Below are positions 9,110 through 18,954 of a DNA stretch of 64,000 bases, piece by piece; the stretch's first letter is position 1; every line of letters begins with the position of its first letter. Source of the DNA: Pragia fontium DSM 5563 = ATCC 49100 (lineage in GTDB: Bacteria > Pseudomonadota > Gammaproteobacteria > Enterobacterales > Enterobacteriaceae); the NCBI RefSeq assembly GCF_900112475.1, contig NZ_FOLW01000004.1:157249-221248 (forward strand), read 5' to 3'. A model generated the notes under the pieces. The model saw only the letters and a program-made list of their open reading frames with translations, was not told the DNA's origin and searched no databases. The position numbers and the translations under genes are program-made.

Positions 9110-11968
9110 GTGGATATGTTTACATATGGAAAGGAATTCCAAGCAAAGCCTACCCATACTTTCTCCAGACATAGCTTAAATCAACGATTAGCCATGGCCG
9201 GTTTGCTGAGCTTGAGTGCTTTGGTCTTTTCGCATCCTGCTTTAGCGGCGGAGTTGGGTAGCCAGAATGTCGATACAATTGTGCTGAATGATGGCGATAA
9301 GATCACTGCAGATCTTCGCCTTTATGGTTTGTTGTATGGTGTGCTGAATGAATCTTCTCGTACTGCAAACATTAGTTTAGCCAATGATGTCAGGATTGCT
9401 GCCATTGATACCATGCGATCGGCCGGTATTGATATTAGAGGGAATGGTAGCGTATTAAATGGCAATCGTTTAACTGTAGAGGTTAAAGGCAATAGCGTAC
9501 AAGGCATCAATATCGCTGGTCAAGGCGCTCATATCGATTTAGGTTCGGGCAGTCGTGTTATTGCGGAAAGAACAACGGGAACCAGTTTCGGGCAGGATGC
9601 TGGCATTAATATCACCAATGCTTCAACGTTAACGGCAAATAATCTTTATATCAGTACCTCCGGCCACAGTACTGATGGGTTGGTCATTCATTCGTCAGGC
9701 ACATCGGTTGAACTGGGGCAAGGCAGTATAATCGAGACCAATGGAACCTACGCGGCGGGGATTGTTATCTCGACCTTTAATTCAGAAGGTGATGGACTAG
9801 CAACATTGACCGCAAATAATTTAACCATAGCGATTCAAGGAGATTCATCTACCGGGATTTCATCGGATGCGAATACTTTAGTTGATTTAGGCAGTGGCAG
9901 TGTCATTACGACTTCCGGCCAAAATTCAACAGGGGCTTCGGTTTCGGGAACAATGACAGCCGATGTGCTGACTATTCATACTAAAGGTGAGAGATCGGTT
10001 GCGCTTCAGGCAACGCCTAGTGGAGTCGTCAATATTGGTGCCGGTAGCCATATTTATTCTGAGCGGGGCAGTGGGATACAATTTTTTATTCCTCGATATA
10101 GTAGCCTGACCGATCAGAGGGGAATCATTTATTATTTAGGCACAGAGAACAATCGGAATACGATTTTTGCCGGTGGTTCCTATGGCGTGCATTCAGCAGA
10201 TAGCGGAAAAATAAAGCTGGCGTATACCGATATCAATATTGAGCCAGCCAACGTTGACCCAACTAACGAGGCGGGAATCGCGCTCTGGGCTTCAAATCGC
10301 GGTGAAATAATCGGTGATAACCTAACGATTCATGGTGCAGCAGAGACTTACGGTGTTTATGCACAATACGCTGGTCAAATCGATCTGACCGGTGATACCA
10401 CCATTTATATGGCTAACCCAACTGATATCGCAATAGCCACTGAATCTGATGATTATTATGAGCCCAGCCAGATTAATACAACGGGAAAAATGAATATTCA
10501 AGGTGGGATCTTATCGCGAGGTGGCCTAATTAATCTGGATATGCAGTCTGGTTCTCAATGGAACGGTCGAGCGTATAGCGACAACGTAAACGGTGGTGCA
10601 CTAAATATCACCATGACCGATAGCCGTTGGAATATGACGGCAGATTCCAATTTGGATAAGTTGGTACTAAACAACAGCACGGTAGACTTTAGCGAAGATA
10701 AAGTTGGCTCGTGGCTAACCGTTGACGCTCTGAGCGGTAATGGTCGTTTTATTCTGCGTACCGATTTGGTGGGTGATGGCGTAGTGGGTACAGGTGATAA
10801 GCTGGTGGTCACAGGAGAAAGTGCAGGGGATCATCAACTGACGGTATTAAATCGCGGTAGTCTGGCTACCACCGGTCATGAAGTGTTAACCGTGGTGGAA
10901 ACTCAGGATGGTCAGGCGACGTTTACCAGTACCGGTAAGGTGGAACTGGGCGGTTATTTGTATGATGTGCGTAAAAATGGCACCAACTGGGAGCTATATT
11001 CTTCCGGGATTGATGGGCAGCCACCGAATCCATCAAAACCCGATCCAGAGTCACCAATTACCAGTTCGGCAGATGCTGGCGCTAACTTCCTCAATATTGG
11101 TTACCTGATGAACTATGCGGAAACTCAAACTCTGCTACAGCGTATGGGTAGTCTGCGTCAAAATGGCAAAAGTGGTGATATGTGGCTAAGAGGATTTGCC
11201 GGTAAGTTTGACTCGTTCTCCGGTGGTAAGTTAAGCCATTTTGATATGAATTATAGCGGTATGCAGCTGGGGGCAGATAAACGCGTTTTCGCCGAAGTGC
11301 CGCTGTTTGCTGGCCTCTTTATCGGCCAAACCCACGGTAAACCTAATTATCGCTCCGGAGATGGTACCACCAAATCTGATAGCGCAGGTCTGTATGCCAC
11401 CTATATGGCGAATAACGGTTTTTATCTGGATGGGGTAGCGAAATATAGCCATATCAAAAACAATTTTAACGTCAGGGATAGCCAGAACAATCGGGTTAAC
11501 GGTAATGGAACCTCGAACGGTTTTAGCGCTTCACTGGAAAGTGGGCAGAAGTTCAGCCTGAATCAGCCAGGTCACGGTTGGTATATTGAACCTCAGGCAC
11601 AATTGAGCTATAGCCAGCAAGCTACCAGTAATCTTGTGGCCTCTAACGGTTTGAAGGTTAATTTAGGTAGCTATGAATCGATAATTGGCCGAGCTAGTGC
11701 AGTGGTGGGATATGAACTACTGCAAGGGGATAATTCATTGAACGTTTATCTGAAAACCGGTTATCTGCATGAATTTTCCGGGGATACTGATTACCGACTG
11801 AATGGTTCACCGGAAAGTCATAGCTTTAAAGGTGGTTGGTGGAATAACGGAGTCGGGGTCAGTGCTCTGATGAATAAAAAGCATACTCTGTATCTGGATT
11901 TAGATACCTCAACTGGTAATAAATTTAACCAACGCCAGATTAATGCAGGTTATCGGTTTAGTTTTTAA
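9110..11968 (+). CDS. Autotransporter adhesin-type protein, paralog 4
   Basis: This is a 952-residue type Va autotransporter. The GTG start at 9110 has an AAAGGGAAG ribosome-binding site and aligns with the ATG of paralog 5 and GTG of paralog 6. It has an extended N-terminus (YGKEFQAKPTHTFSRHSLNQ), a hydrophobic core LAMAGLLSLSALVF and likely cleavage after PALAA. The passenger is a Gly/Asn/Thr-rich beta-helix with repeated V-[DE]-LG.GS.I.T.G units; there is a short Pro linker (about residues 640-652) and the barrel runs from about 653 to the final Phe. It has its own conserved upstream motif and terminator, so it is probably an independent transcript. No enzymatic motif is seen; adhesin is the likely role. 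Confidence 0.93.
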   Translation: MDMFTYGKEFQAKPTHTFSRHSLNQRLAMAGLLSLSALVFSHPALAAELGSQNVDTIVLNDGDKITADLRLYGLLYGVLNESSRTANISLANDVRIAAIDTMRSAGIDIRGNGSVLNGNRLTVEVKGNSVQGINIAGQGAHIDLGSGSRVIAERTTGTSFGQDAGINITNASTLTANNLYISTSGHSTDGLVIHSSGTSVELGQGSIIETNGTYAAGIVISTFNSEGDGLATLTANNLTIAIQGDSSTGISSDANTLVDLGSGSVITTSGQNSTGASVSGTMTADVLTIHTKGERSVALQATPSGVVNIGAGSHIYSERGSGIQFFIPRYSSLTDQRGIIYYLGTENNRNTIFAGGSYGVHSADSGKIKLAYTDINIEPANVDPTNEAGIALWASNRGEIIGDNLTIHGAAETYGVYAQYAGQIDLTGDTTIYMANPTDIAIATESDDYYEPSQINTTGKMNIQGGILSRGGLINLDMQSGSQWNGRAYSDNVNGGALNITMTDSRWNMTADSNLDKLVLNNSTVDFSEDKVGSWLTVDALSGNGRFILRTDLVGDGVVGTGDKLVVTGESAGDHQLTVLNRGSLATTGHEVLTVVETQDGQATFTSTGKVELGGYLYDVRKNGTNWELYSSGIDGQPPNPSKPDPESPITSSADAGANFLNIGYLMNYAETQTLLQRMGSLRQNGKSGDMWLRGFAGKFDSFSGGKLSHFDMNYSGMQLGADKRVFAEVPLFAGLFIGQTHGKPNYRSGDGTTKSDSAGLYATYMANNGFYLDGVAKYSHIKNNFNVRDSQNNRVNGNGTSNGFSASLESGQKFSLNQPGHGWYIEPQAQLSYSQQATSNLVASNGLKVNLGSYESIIGRASAVVGYELLQGDNSLNVYLKTGYLHEFSGDTDYRLNGSPESHSFKGGWWNNGVGVSALMNKKHTLYLDLDTSTGNKFNQRQINAGYRFSF

Positions 11969-11994
11969 TCGCTGATTATATTTTCTTTTTTATC

Positions 11995-12027
11995 AATGAG
12001 TCATAAAAATTATGGCTCATTTTTTTA
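11995..12027 (+). terminator. Terminator after autotransporter 4
   Basis: The stem AATGAGTCATAA / TTATGGCTCATT (one G-T wobble) has a short A loop and a run of seven Ts. Confidence 0.87.
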
Positions 12028-12356
12028 AGCTTCTATTAAAGAGTGTTTTTCCCGTTTTAATTATTTTTTCTTAGTATGATGACTAAAGTTAATTTTGATT
12101 TTTTTTGTAAGAATTGTTGTTTAGCGTATTGAATTTCATTAAGTACATAGAGATGGTTTTTTTAGAGTTAATGATACCTTAAATAAGATAATCACTCATT
12201 AACAATGAAAATTAATTTAAATAAAAACAATTTGATAGTTTGATTTTTTGATGTTTTTCTTGAACGTGAGAATACTAAATCCCATGCTCTATCGATCGAT
12301 AAAATCGATGTAAGTGTTGCTTTTGGTAGGTTTTGGCTATTGTTTTTTTAATGAGT

Positions 12357-12397
12357 TTAGATATTAACGATTTGTTATTTAAAAAAATAAACATTAA
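12357..12397 (+). promoter_or_regulatory. Conserved upstream motif of autotransporter 5
   Basis: This is the same 40-bp motif as at 8910, 254 bp before the start of paralog 5. The gap 11969-12610 otherwise contains the terminator, an AGGGTTATATAT promoter-like block (12446-12457) and a conserved leader just before the ribosome-binding site. Confidence 0.65.
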
Positions 12398-12610
12398 CTT
12401 AAATTCATTATTTCTGATGAAATTATATTATCACTTCAATTCGTTAGGGTTATATATCTAATTTAATCTCTAATTTGTTTTTGTTAATTTTAAAATAATT
12501 GTTTTTCAGAGAGTTAAGGGAGTATTCCTTCTAGCTATAAATAATAGGTAGGTTATTTGGGCAATATGGATAGCCAACAAAAATCATGGAATAAAAGGGA
12601 TAGCGTTATA

Positions 12611-15439
12611 ATGGATATGCTTATATATCAAAAGGAATTTTCGGGAAAGCTCACCGGTCGATTTTCTAAACATAAACTAAATCAGCAACTGGCCATGGCG
12701 GGTTTGCTGAGCTTAAGCGCCTTTATCTTTCAACATCCTGCTTGGGCAGCGGATTTGGGTAGTCAGAATGCCAATACCATCGAGTTGAATGATGGAGATA
12801 AGATTATTGCCGATCTGCGTAATAATGGACATCTGTATGGTGTATTTAATCAGTATGCAACTGCCAATATTAATCTCGCCAATGACGTTAGTATCATTGT
12901 TAATGACCCGGCTTCAATTGCTAACGGAATTATCATGGCTGGTGACAACAGTGTATTGACGGCTAATCGTTTATCGCTTGAGGTTGATGGTACATATCCT
13001 ACTGGTTTAGATATTAGTGGTAATAATGCCAGCGTAGATTTGGGCTCAGACAGTAAGATAATGATTAATGGTTCCGGTTCGATGAATGGTATTTATATTC
13101 ATAGTTCGGGAAGCACGCTACAGGCCGAGCGCTTATTAGTGATGATGACCACGACTGGCGATAAGACTAACAACTCTGGAGCGGGTATTCGGAGTGATGC
13201 TGACGATACATTGATTAACTTGGGTCAAGGCAGTGCTATCTACACAACGGGTAACGAAAGTTACGGTATTAGGATATCTGGTAGCAGCAAGTTTGAAGCC
13301 ACAGAATTAACCATCGATACGAAAGGTGAATTCTCTCATGGGGTTCAGGTTGGTAACTCAAGCATTGTTAATTTAGGGACAGATAGCAAAATAACCACAT
13401 CCGGTACAGAATCACATGGCGTGTGGAATTTTGGTGATTTTAAGGCGGATGGATTAACGATAAAAACAACGGGAGCGAATTCTGCCGCGATTGATACCCG
13501 TGATAACGGAGTGACCAATATCGGTGCTGGCAGCCATCTTTCCGCTACCCAGGCTGGCGCATTGGTTGCTTATAATACAGATAGCGGTAAGGCGACGGTT
13601 AATTTTTCAGGAACGGCGGCTCAGCGCAACACCATCTCTTCCGGGGGGAGTTATGGGGCATCGGCTCAGTTTAATTCTATTGTTAATTTGTCCAATACGG
13701 ATATTTACATTGACCGCGCTGGCGCATTAGGACGAGGGCTCTGGGCTTTAGGTGGCGGTAAAATAACCGGTGATAACCTGATGATTAAAGGAGCGGCCGC
13801 TACGCGCGGTGTTTATGCTCAGACCAATAGCCAGATAGATTTAACCGGTGATACCACGATTTATATGGCTAATCCGGCCGATATGGCGATAGCCACTCAG
13901 CATAATGAGGGATATGCGGCCAGTCGTATTAACGCGATGGGAAAATTGAATATTCAGGGCGGCATTTTATCGCACGGTGGGCTGATTAATCTTGATATGC
14001 AGTCCGGCTCTCTGTGGAGTGGTCGGGCATTTAGTGACAATGTTAATGGTGGTGAATTGAATATCACCATGACCGATAGCCGTTGGAATATGACGGCAGA
14101 TTCCAATCTGGATAAGCTGGTACTGAACCACAGTACGGTGGATTTTAGCGAAGATAAAACGGGTTCATTGTTAACCGTTGGCGATCTGAGTGGTCATGGA
14201 CGTTTCATTTTGCGTACCGATCTGGTGGGTGACGGTATTGCATCAACTGGCGATAAACTGGTGGTTACAGGGGAAAGTGCAGGGGATCATCAACTGACGG
14301 TCTTAAATAGCGGTAGTCTGGCTACCACCGGTCATGAAGTGTTAACCGTGGTGGAAACTCAGGATGGTCAGGCGACATTTACCAGCACCGGCAAGGTGGA
14401 ACTGGGCGGCTACCTGTATAATGTGCGTAAAAATGGTACCAACTGGGAGCTGTATTCTTCCGGGATTGATGTGCCACTGCCCGATCCTAAGCCAGAGCCT
14501 AAACCGCAGCCAGACCCCGATCCATCGATCAGCACATCGGCTGATGCCGGAGCTAATTTCCTCAATATTGGTTATCTGATGAACTATGCGGAAACTCAAA
14601 CGCTGCTACAGCGTATGGGCGATTTGCGCCAGAATGGTAAGAACGGTGATATGTGGCTAAGAGGATTTGCCGGTAAATTTGATTCGTTTGCTGGTGGCAA
14701 GTTAAGCCATTTTGATATGAATTATAGTGGGATACAACTGGGGGCGGACAAGCGCGTTTCAACCGAGTTACCGCTGTTTGCCGGTATTTTTATGGGACAA
14801 ACTCACGGTAAACCCAATTATCGCTCTGGGGACGGTACGACTAAATCCGATAGCGCAGGTCTGTATGCTACCTATATGGCGAATAACGGTTTTTATTTGG
14901 ATGGGGTGGCAAAATATAGCCATATCAAAAACAGTTTTAACGTCAAGGATAGCCAGAACAACCGGGTTAACGGTAATGGAAATTCGGACGGTTTCAGTGC
15001 GTCACTGGAAAGCGGGCAGAAATTTAGCCTGAATCAACCGGGCAACGGTTTCTATATTGAACCTCAGGCGCAATTCAGCTACAGCCATCAAGGTACCAGT
15101 AATGTTGTTGCTTCGAATGGTTTGAAAGTCGATTTGGGCAGTTATGAGTCGATGATTGGCCGAGTCAGTGCAGTAGTGGGATATGAGCTTCAACAGGGTG
15201 ATAATTCTCTCAACGTTTATCTGAAAACCGGTTATCTGCGCGAATTTTCTGGCGATACCGATTATCGGCTGAATGGTTCACCAGAAAGCCACAGTTTTAA
15301 AGGCGATTGGTGGAATAACGGGGTTGGGGTAAGCGCTCAGATGAATCAACAGCATACCTTGTACCTGGATTTAGATGCCTCAACCGGTGATAAGTTTAAC
15401 CAGAGTCAGATTAATGCAGGCTACCGATTTAGCTTTTAA
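12611..15439 (+). CDS. Autotransporter adhesin-type protein, paralog 5
   Basis: This 942-residue type Va autotransporter starts at the ATG at 12611, where AAAAGGGA lies ten bases upstream and the N-terminus MDMLIYQKEF aligns with the other copies; an in-frame TTG at 12557 lies in the conserved untranslated leader and is rejected. The layout is extended signal peptide (cleavage near AWAAD), repeat-built beta-helix passenger, Pro-rich linker (LPDPKPEPKPQPDPDPS) and a barrel of about 300 residues from residue 643. The barrel is of the THGKPNYRSGDG type shared with paralogs 2-4. Surface exposure and adhesion are inferred from the family; the ligand is unknown. Confidence 0.93.
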   Translation: MDMLIYQKEFSGKLTGRFSKHKLNQQLAMAGLLSLSAFIFQHPAWAADLGSQNANTIELNDGDKIIADLRNNGHLYGVFNQYATANINLANDVSIIVNDPASIANGIIMAGDNSVLTANRLSLEVDGTYPTGLDISGNNASVDLGSDSKIMINGSGSMNGIYIHSSGSTLQAERLLVMMTTTGDKTNNSGAGIRSDADDTLINLGQGSAIYTTGNESYGIRISGSSKFEATELTIDTKGEFSHGVQVGNSSIVNLGTDSKITTSGTESHGVWNFGDFKADGLTIKTTGANSAAIDTRDNGVTNIGAGSHLSATQAGALVAYNTDSGKATVNFSGTAAQRNTISSGGSYGASAQFNSIVNLSNTDIYIDRAGALGRGLWALGGGKITGDNLMIKGAAATRGVYAQTNSQIDLTGDTTIYMANPADMAIATQHNEGYAASRINAMGKLNIQGGILSHGGLINLDMQSGSLWSGRAFSDNVNGGELNITMTDSRWNMTADSNLDKLVLNHSTVDFSEDKTGSLLTVGDLSGHGRFILRTDLVGDGIASTGDKLVVTGESAGDHQLTVLNSGSLATTGHEVLTVVETQDGQATFTSTGKVELGGYLYNVRKNGTNWELYSSGIDVPLPDPKPEPKPQPDPDPSISTSADAGANFLNIGYLMNYAETQTLLQRMGDLRQNGKNGDMWLRGFAGKFDSFAGGKLSHFDMNYSGIQLGADKRVSTELPLFAGIFMGQTHGKPNYRSGDGTTKSDSAGLYATYMANNGFYLDGVAKYSHIKNSFNVKDSQNNRVNGNGNSDGFSASLESGQKFSLNQPGNGFYIEPQAQFSYSHQGTSNVVASNGLKVDLGSYESMIGRVSAVVGYELQQGDNSLNVYLKTGYLREFSGDTDYRLNGSPESHSFKGDWWNNGVGVSAQMNQQHTLYLDLDASTGDKFNQSQINAGYRFSF

Positions 15440-15470
15440 TTACTGATTAATTTTTTCCTTTTTCTTATTA

Positions 15471-15498
15471 ATGGGCTGTGATTTATCATGGCCCATGT
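15471..15498 (+). terminator. Weak terminator-like hairpin after autotransporter 5
   Basis: ATGGGCTGTGA / TCATGGCCCAT with two wobble pairs and a TTTA loop is at the position of the other terminators but lacks the T tract, so it may leak. Confidence 0.5.
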
Positions 15499-15790
15499 TG
15501 ATCTCTCATCAATCATTCAATCATTCAATCGTATGTAAGTCATTATAATCCTTATGGTATAACTCAATGAAAAGAGTGGTTATTATTTAATCTTAATTAA
15601 ATTAATAAGTTTTAAATTTAATTTATTTTGTTTTTTTTAATTTATTTTTTATTTAAATTATTTATATAACAATTAGTTACGCAATTACAGATGGGTTGGG
15701 ATTCCTATCAAAGCACTAACAATTTAAATTGGTTGTCTCGATCGAATTAATTGCTTTTGATAGTTTAAATCTATCAAATAAGGGTAAAGG

Positions 15791-15830
15791 TTAGATATTA
15801 ACGATTTGTTATTCTAAAAATTAAATACTA
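15791..15830 (+). promoter_or_regulatory. Conserved upstream motif of autotransporter 6
   Basis: TTAGATATTAACGATTTGTT is exact here; the downstream half is diverged. It is 247 bp before the start of paralog 6. The rest of the gap 15440-16037 is AT-rich with no ORF. Confidence 0.6.
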
Positions 15831-16037
15831 AATTTGAATTTTATTATGAGCGCTGATTAAAACTTGAATTGTTAATTTTAATCTTTCAATCAAACTCATT
15901 TTACAGTTTTTGAATATTTCAAATGAGTTTTTTATTGGTTTTTAAGGGATAGTCTATTTTTTGATTAAATAATAGACAAGTTATTTCGGTCATACGAATT
16001 GCCAGCAGAGATCATGGAATAAAAGGGAAGTGTTATC

Positions 16038-18905
16038 GTGGATATCTCTATCTATCATCGGGAATTGCAGGGAAAGCCTACCAGTAAATTCTGTAGACGA
16101 GCTTTAAATCAACGGTTAGCCATGGCTGGCCTACTTAGTCTCAGCGCTATGGTTTTCCAGCAGCACGCCTTGGCTGCCGAGTTAGGCAGTCAGAATGCAG
16201 ATATTATTACATTAAATGATGGCGATAAAATTACCGCAGATCTTCGTAATAACGGTCAATTATATGGTGTATCTGATAACTTCCGTACAGCCAATATCAA
16301 TTTGGCTGACGATGTCAGCATTACGATTACTGAAAATAACACAAACACAGCGCCCAGAGGCGTCATTGTTCAGGGAAAAAACAGTGTTCTGACTGCCAAT
16401 CGTTTGTCTGTTGATGTAGCTGGCGGTGGAGGTGGGTTTGGTTTAGATATTTGGGGTAATAATACCAAGGTAGATTTGGGTACTGGCAGTTATATTAAGG
16501 TTAATAGCAACGGTACTTTATTTACGAAAGGGATTTTTGTTGGTAGTGCTTCAACTTTGCTGGCCAATGGTTTGACAATCGAAACCAATAAAGGGTTTGG
16601 TTTAGATATCCAACATCAAGGAACATCGGTCAATCTGGGGGAAGGGAGTCTGATCTCTGTAGAAGAGGGCGTGGGTGTTGACATTAGTGGTACAGGGATT
16701 AGCAGTAATGATAAGTATGGACCTTCCAGATTTGAAGCAACAAGATTAACTATTAACGCTAAGTTGCGGGGCATTGCTATAAATAAGAATGCTATTGTTG
16801 ATTTAGGTAGCGATAGCATTATTAATGTGACTGGTGACGGTGCGGAAGGGATCTATATATTGGCTAATGGTGAAGTGAAAGCCGACCGGTTAACCGTAAA
16901 AACAACGGGAAATCAGGGTGCTACCGCACTTAGCGTCAATAGTATGGGAATAGCTAATATCGGCGCTGGCAGCCACATGTCATCTCTTAAATCTGATCCG
17001 GTCGTTGCTTTTAATAAGGGAAGTGGTAAAGCGACCATTAATTTTTCAGGTACGTCTGAACAACGCAATACCATCTTCTCTGGTGGTTTGTATGGTGTTT
17101 CTGCACAATTTAATTCCGTCATTAACCTGTCCAATACCGACATTAGCGTTGATCGCGGCGGAGCTTTGGGGCTGGGATTATCCGTCATGGGTGGTGGGGT
17201 TATCACCGGTGATAACCTAACGATTAATGGTGCTGCTGGTGCTCGTGGTGTTTATACCATGTCTGATAGTCAGATTGATTTGAGCGGTGAGACGATCATT
17301 CATATGGCAGATCCAGCAGCGATAGCAATCGCGACTCAGCATAATGATGGGTATAGCGCTAGCCGAATTAATGCTGGCGGTAAAATGGATATCGTTGGTA
17401 GCATTTTGTCGCAAGGTGGTCTGATTACCATTGATATGCAATCGGGCTCACAGTGGTCCGGTGGGGCCAGCAGCGATAATGTTAACGATGGTTTTTTAAA
17501 TATTGCCATGGCTAACAGTCGCTGGAATATGACGGCGGATTCCAATCTGGACAAGCTGGTACTAAATAACAGCACGGTAGATTTTAGCGAAGATAAAGTC
17601 GGTTCATTGTTGACCATTGGCGAGCTAAGCGGCAATGGGCATTTTATTTTGCGTACTGATTTGGTCAGCGATGGGGTAAATGCCATCGGTGATAAATTGG
17701 TGGTCAGCGGAAAAAGTGAGGGCAACCACCAACTCACGGTACTGAACCGCGGCAGTTTGGCCACTACCGGTAATGAAATATTAACTGTCGTCGAAACTCA
17801 GGATGGTCAGGCAAAGTTTACCAGCACCAGTGAGGTGGAATTGGGCGGTTATTTGTACGCTGTGCGTCAGAACGGTACTCATTGGGAACTGTATTCCCCA
17901 GGGGTATATGTGCCGCCGCCGCCAGAGCCAGAACCACAGCCGAACCCTGACCCAGAACCTATTCCTGAGCCAGAACCACAGCCAAATCCATCGATCACTA
18001 CGTCGGCTGATGCCGGAGCTAATTTCCTGAATATTGGTTATTTGCTGAACTATGCGGAAAGCCAAACTTTGTTCCAGCGGATGGGAGATTTACGTCAGAC
18101 GGGAAAAAGCGGCGATATGTGGTTACGAGGCTTTGCCGGTAAGTTTGATTCTTTTGCCGGTGGCAAGTTAAGCCGCTTTGATATGAATTATGACGGTATG
18201 CAGTTGGGGGCAGATAAACAAGTCACTGAACAACTACCGGTATTTATGGGTATCTTTACGGGATTAACGAAAGGCTCGCCAAACTATGCTTCCGGTGATG
18301 GTACGGTAAAATCTCATCATTTTGGGGTGTACGGCACGTATATCGCGGAGAACGGTTTTTATCTGGATGGGATGGTGAAATATTCACGCCTGAAAAACGA
18401 CTTTAGCGTACGCGATAGCCAAAATAATCGGGTTAGCGGTAATGGCAGCTCAGACGGGGTGAGTTTCTCACTGGAAACCGGACAAAAATTGAGTCTGGGC
18501 CAGCAGGGGAATGGTTTCTATATTGAGCCTCAGGCACAGTTAAGCTATAGCCATCAGGATGCAACACGAGTTAATGCCAGTAATGGACTCAAGGTCGATT
18601 TGGGCAGCTATGAGTCATTAATTGGCCGGACGAGCGCAGTTGTAGGATATGAGCTTCAACAAGGGGGTAATTTGCTCAATGTTTACCTTAAAACCGGTTA
18701 TCTGCGTGAGTTTGCCGGCGATACCGATTACCGGCTGAATGGTTCACCAGAAAGCCACAGTTTTAAAGGTGGTTGGTGGAATAACGGTGTCGGGGTGAGT
18801 GCTCAGATGAATAAAAAGCATACTCTGTATCTGGATTTAGATACCTCAACCGGCAATAAATTTAACCAACGTCAGATTAACGCAGGTTATCGCTTTAGTT
18901 TCTAA
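16038..18905 (+). CDS. Autotransporter adhesin-type protein, paralog 6
   Basis: This 955-residue type Va autotransporter has a GTG start at 16038 with AAAAGGGAAG upstream. It has the extended signal peptide (YHRELQGKPTSKF, cleavage near HALAAE), a beta-helix passenger, the longest Pro/Glu linker of the array (PPPPEPEPQPNPDPEPIPEP) and a barrel from about residue 656. The front of the barrel matches paralog 1 (KQVTEQ, GLTKGSPNYASGDG), whereas the last 30 residues match paralog 4 (MNKKHTLYLDLDTSTGNKFN), a mosaic pattern. It is the last gene of the array, followed by a strong terminator. Adhesin role inferred. Confidence 0.93.
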   Translation: MDISIYHRELQGKPTSKFCRRALNQRLAMAGLLSLSAMVFQQHALAAELGSQNADIITLNDGDKITADLRNNGQLYGVSDNFRTANINLADDVSITITENNTNTAPRGVIVQGKNSVLTANRLSVDVAGGGGGFGLDIWGNNTKVDLGTGSYIKVNSNGTLFTKGIFVGSASTLLANGLTIETNKGFGLDIQHQGTSVNLGEGSLISVEEGVGVDISGTGISSNDKYGPSRFEATRLTINAKLRGIAINKNAIVDLGSDSIINVTGDGAEGIYILANGEVKADRLTVKTTGNQGATALSVNSMGIANIGAGSHMSSLKSDPVVAFNKGSGKATINFSGTSEQRNTIFSGGLYGVSAQFNSVINLSNTDISVDRGGALGLGLSVMGGGVITGDNLTINGAAGARGVYTMSDSQIDLSGETIIHMADPAAIAIATQHNDGYSASRINAGGKMDIVGSILSQGGLITIDMQSGSQWSGGASSDNVNDGFLNIAMANSRWNMTADSNLDKLVLNNSTVDFSEDKVGSLLTIGELSGNGHFILRTDLVSDGVNAIGDKLVVSGKSEGNHQLTVLNRGSLATTGNEILTVVETQDGQAKFTSTSEVELGGYLYAVRQNGTHWELYSPGVYVPPPPEPEPQPNPDPEPIPEPEPQPNPSITTSADAGANFLNIGYLLNYAESQTLFQRMGDLRQTGKSGDMWLRGFAGKFDSFAGGKLSRFDMNYDGMQLGADKQVTEQLPVFMGIFTGLTKGSPNYASGDGTVKSHHFGVYGTYIAENGFYLDGMVKYSRLKNDFSVRDSQNNRVSGNGSSDGVSFSLETGQKLSLGQQGNGFYIEPQAQLSYSHQDATRVNASNGLKVDLGSYESLIGRTSAVVGYELQQGGNLLNVYLKTGYLREFAGDTDYRLNGSPESHSFKGGWWNNGVGVSAQMNKKHTLYLDLDTSTGNKFNQRQINAGYRFSF

Positions 18906-18917
18906 TTATCGTCTCAG

Positions 18918-18953
18918 AAAAGCCCCGATCTTGATTAGTTTCGGGGCTTTTTT
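18918..18953. terminator. Terminator between autotransporter 6 and ydhK
   Basis: AAAAGCCCCGA / TCGGGGCTTTT form a perfect 11-bp stem with a 12-nt loop, and T runs occur on both strands. It lies between two convergent genes and can end both transcripts. Confidence 0.9.
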
Positions 18954-18954
18954 A

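Noticed and set aside
12557-12610. Upstream TTG start for autotransporter 5 (and ATG 2301 for autotransporter 2)
   Set aside because: The extra residues fall in the conserved untranslated leader shared with paralogs 4 and 6, and the downstream starts align across the family and have ribosome sites.
1-18905. Repeated passenger motifs taken as CRISPR-like or other DNA arrays
   Set aside because: The repeats are degenerate coding repeats of beta-helix units inside open reading frames, with no constant repeat and spacer lengths.
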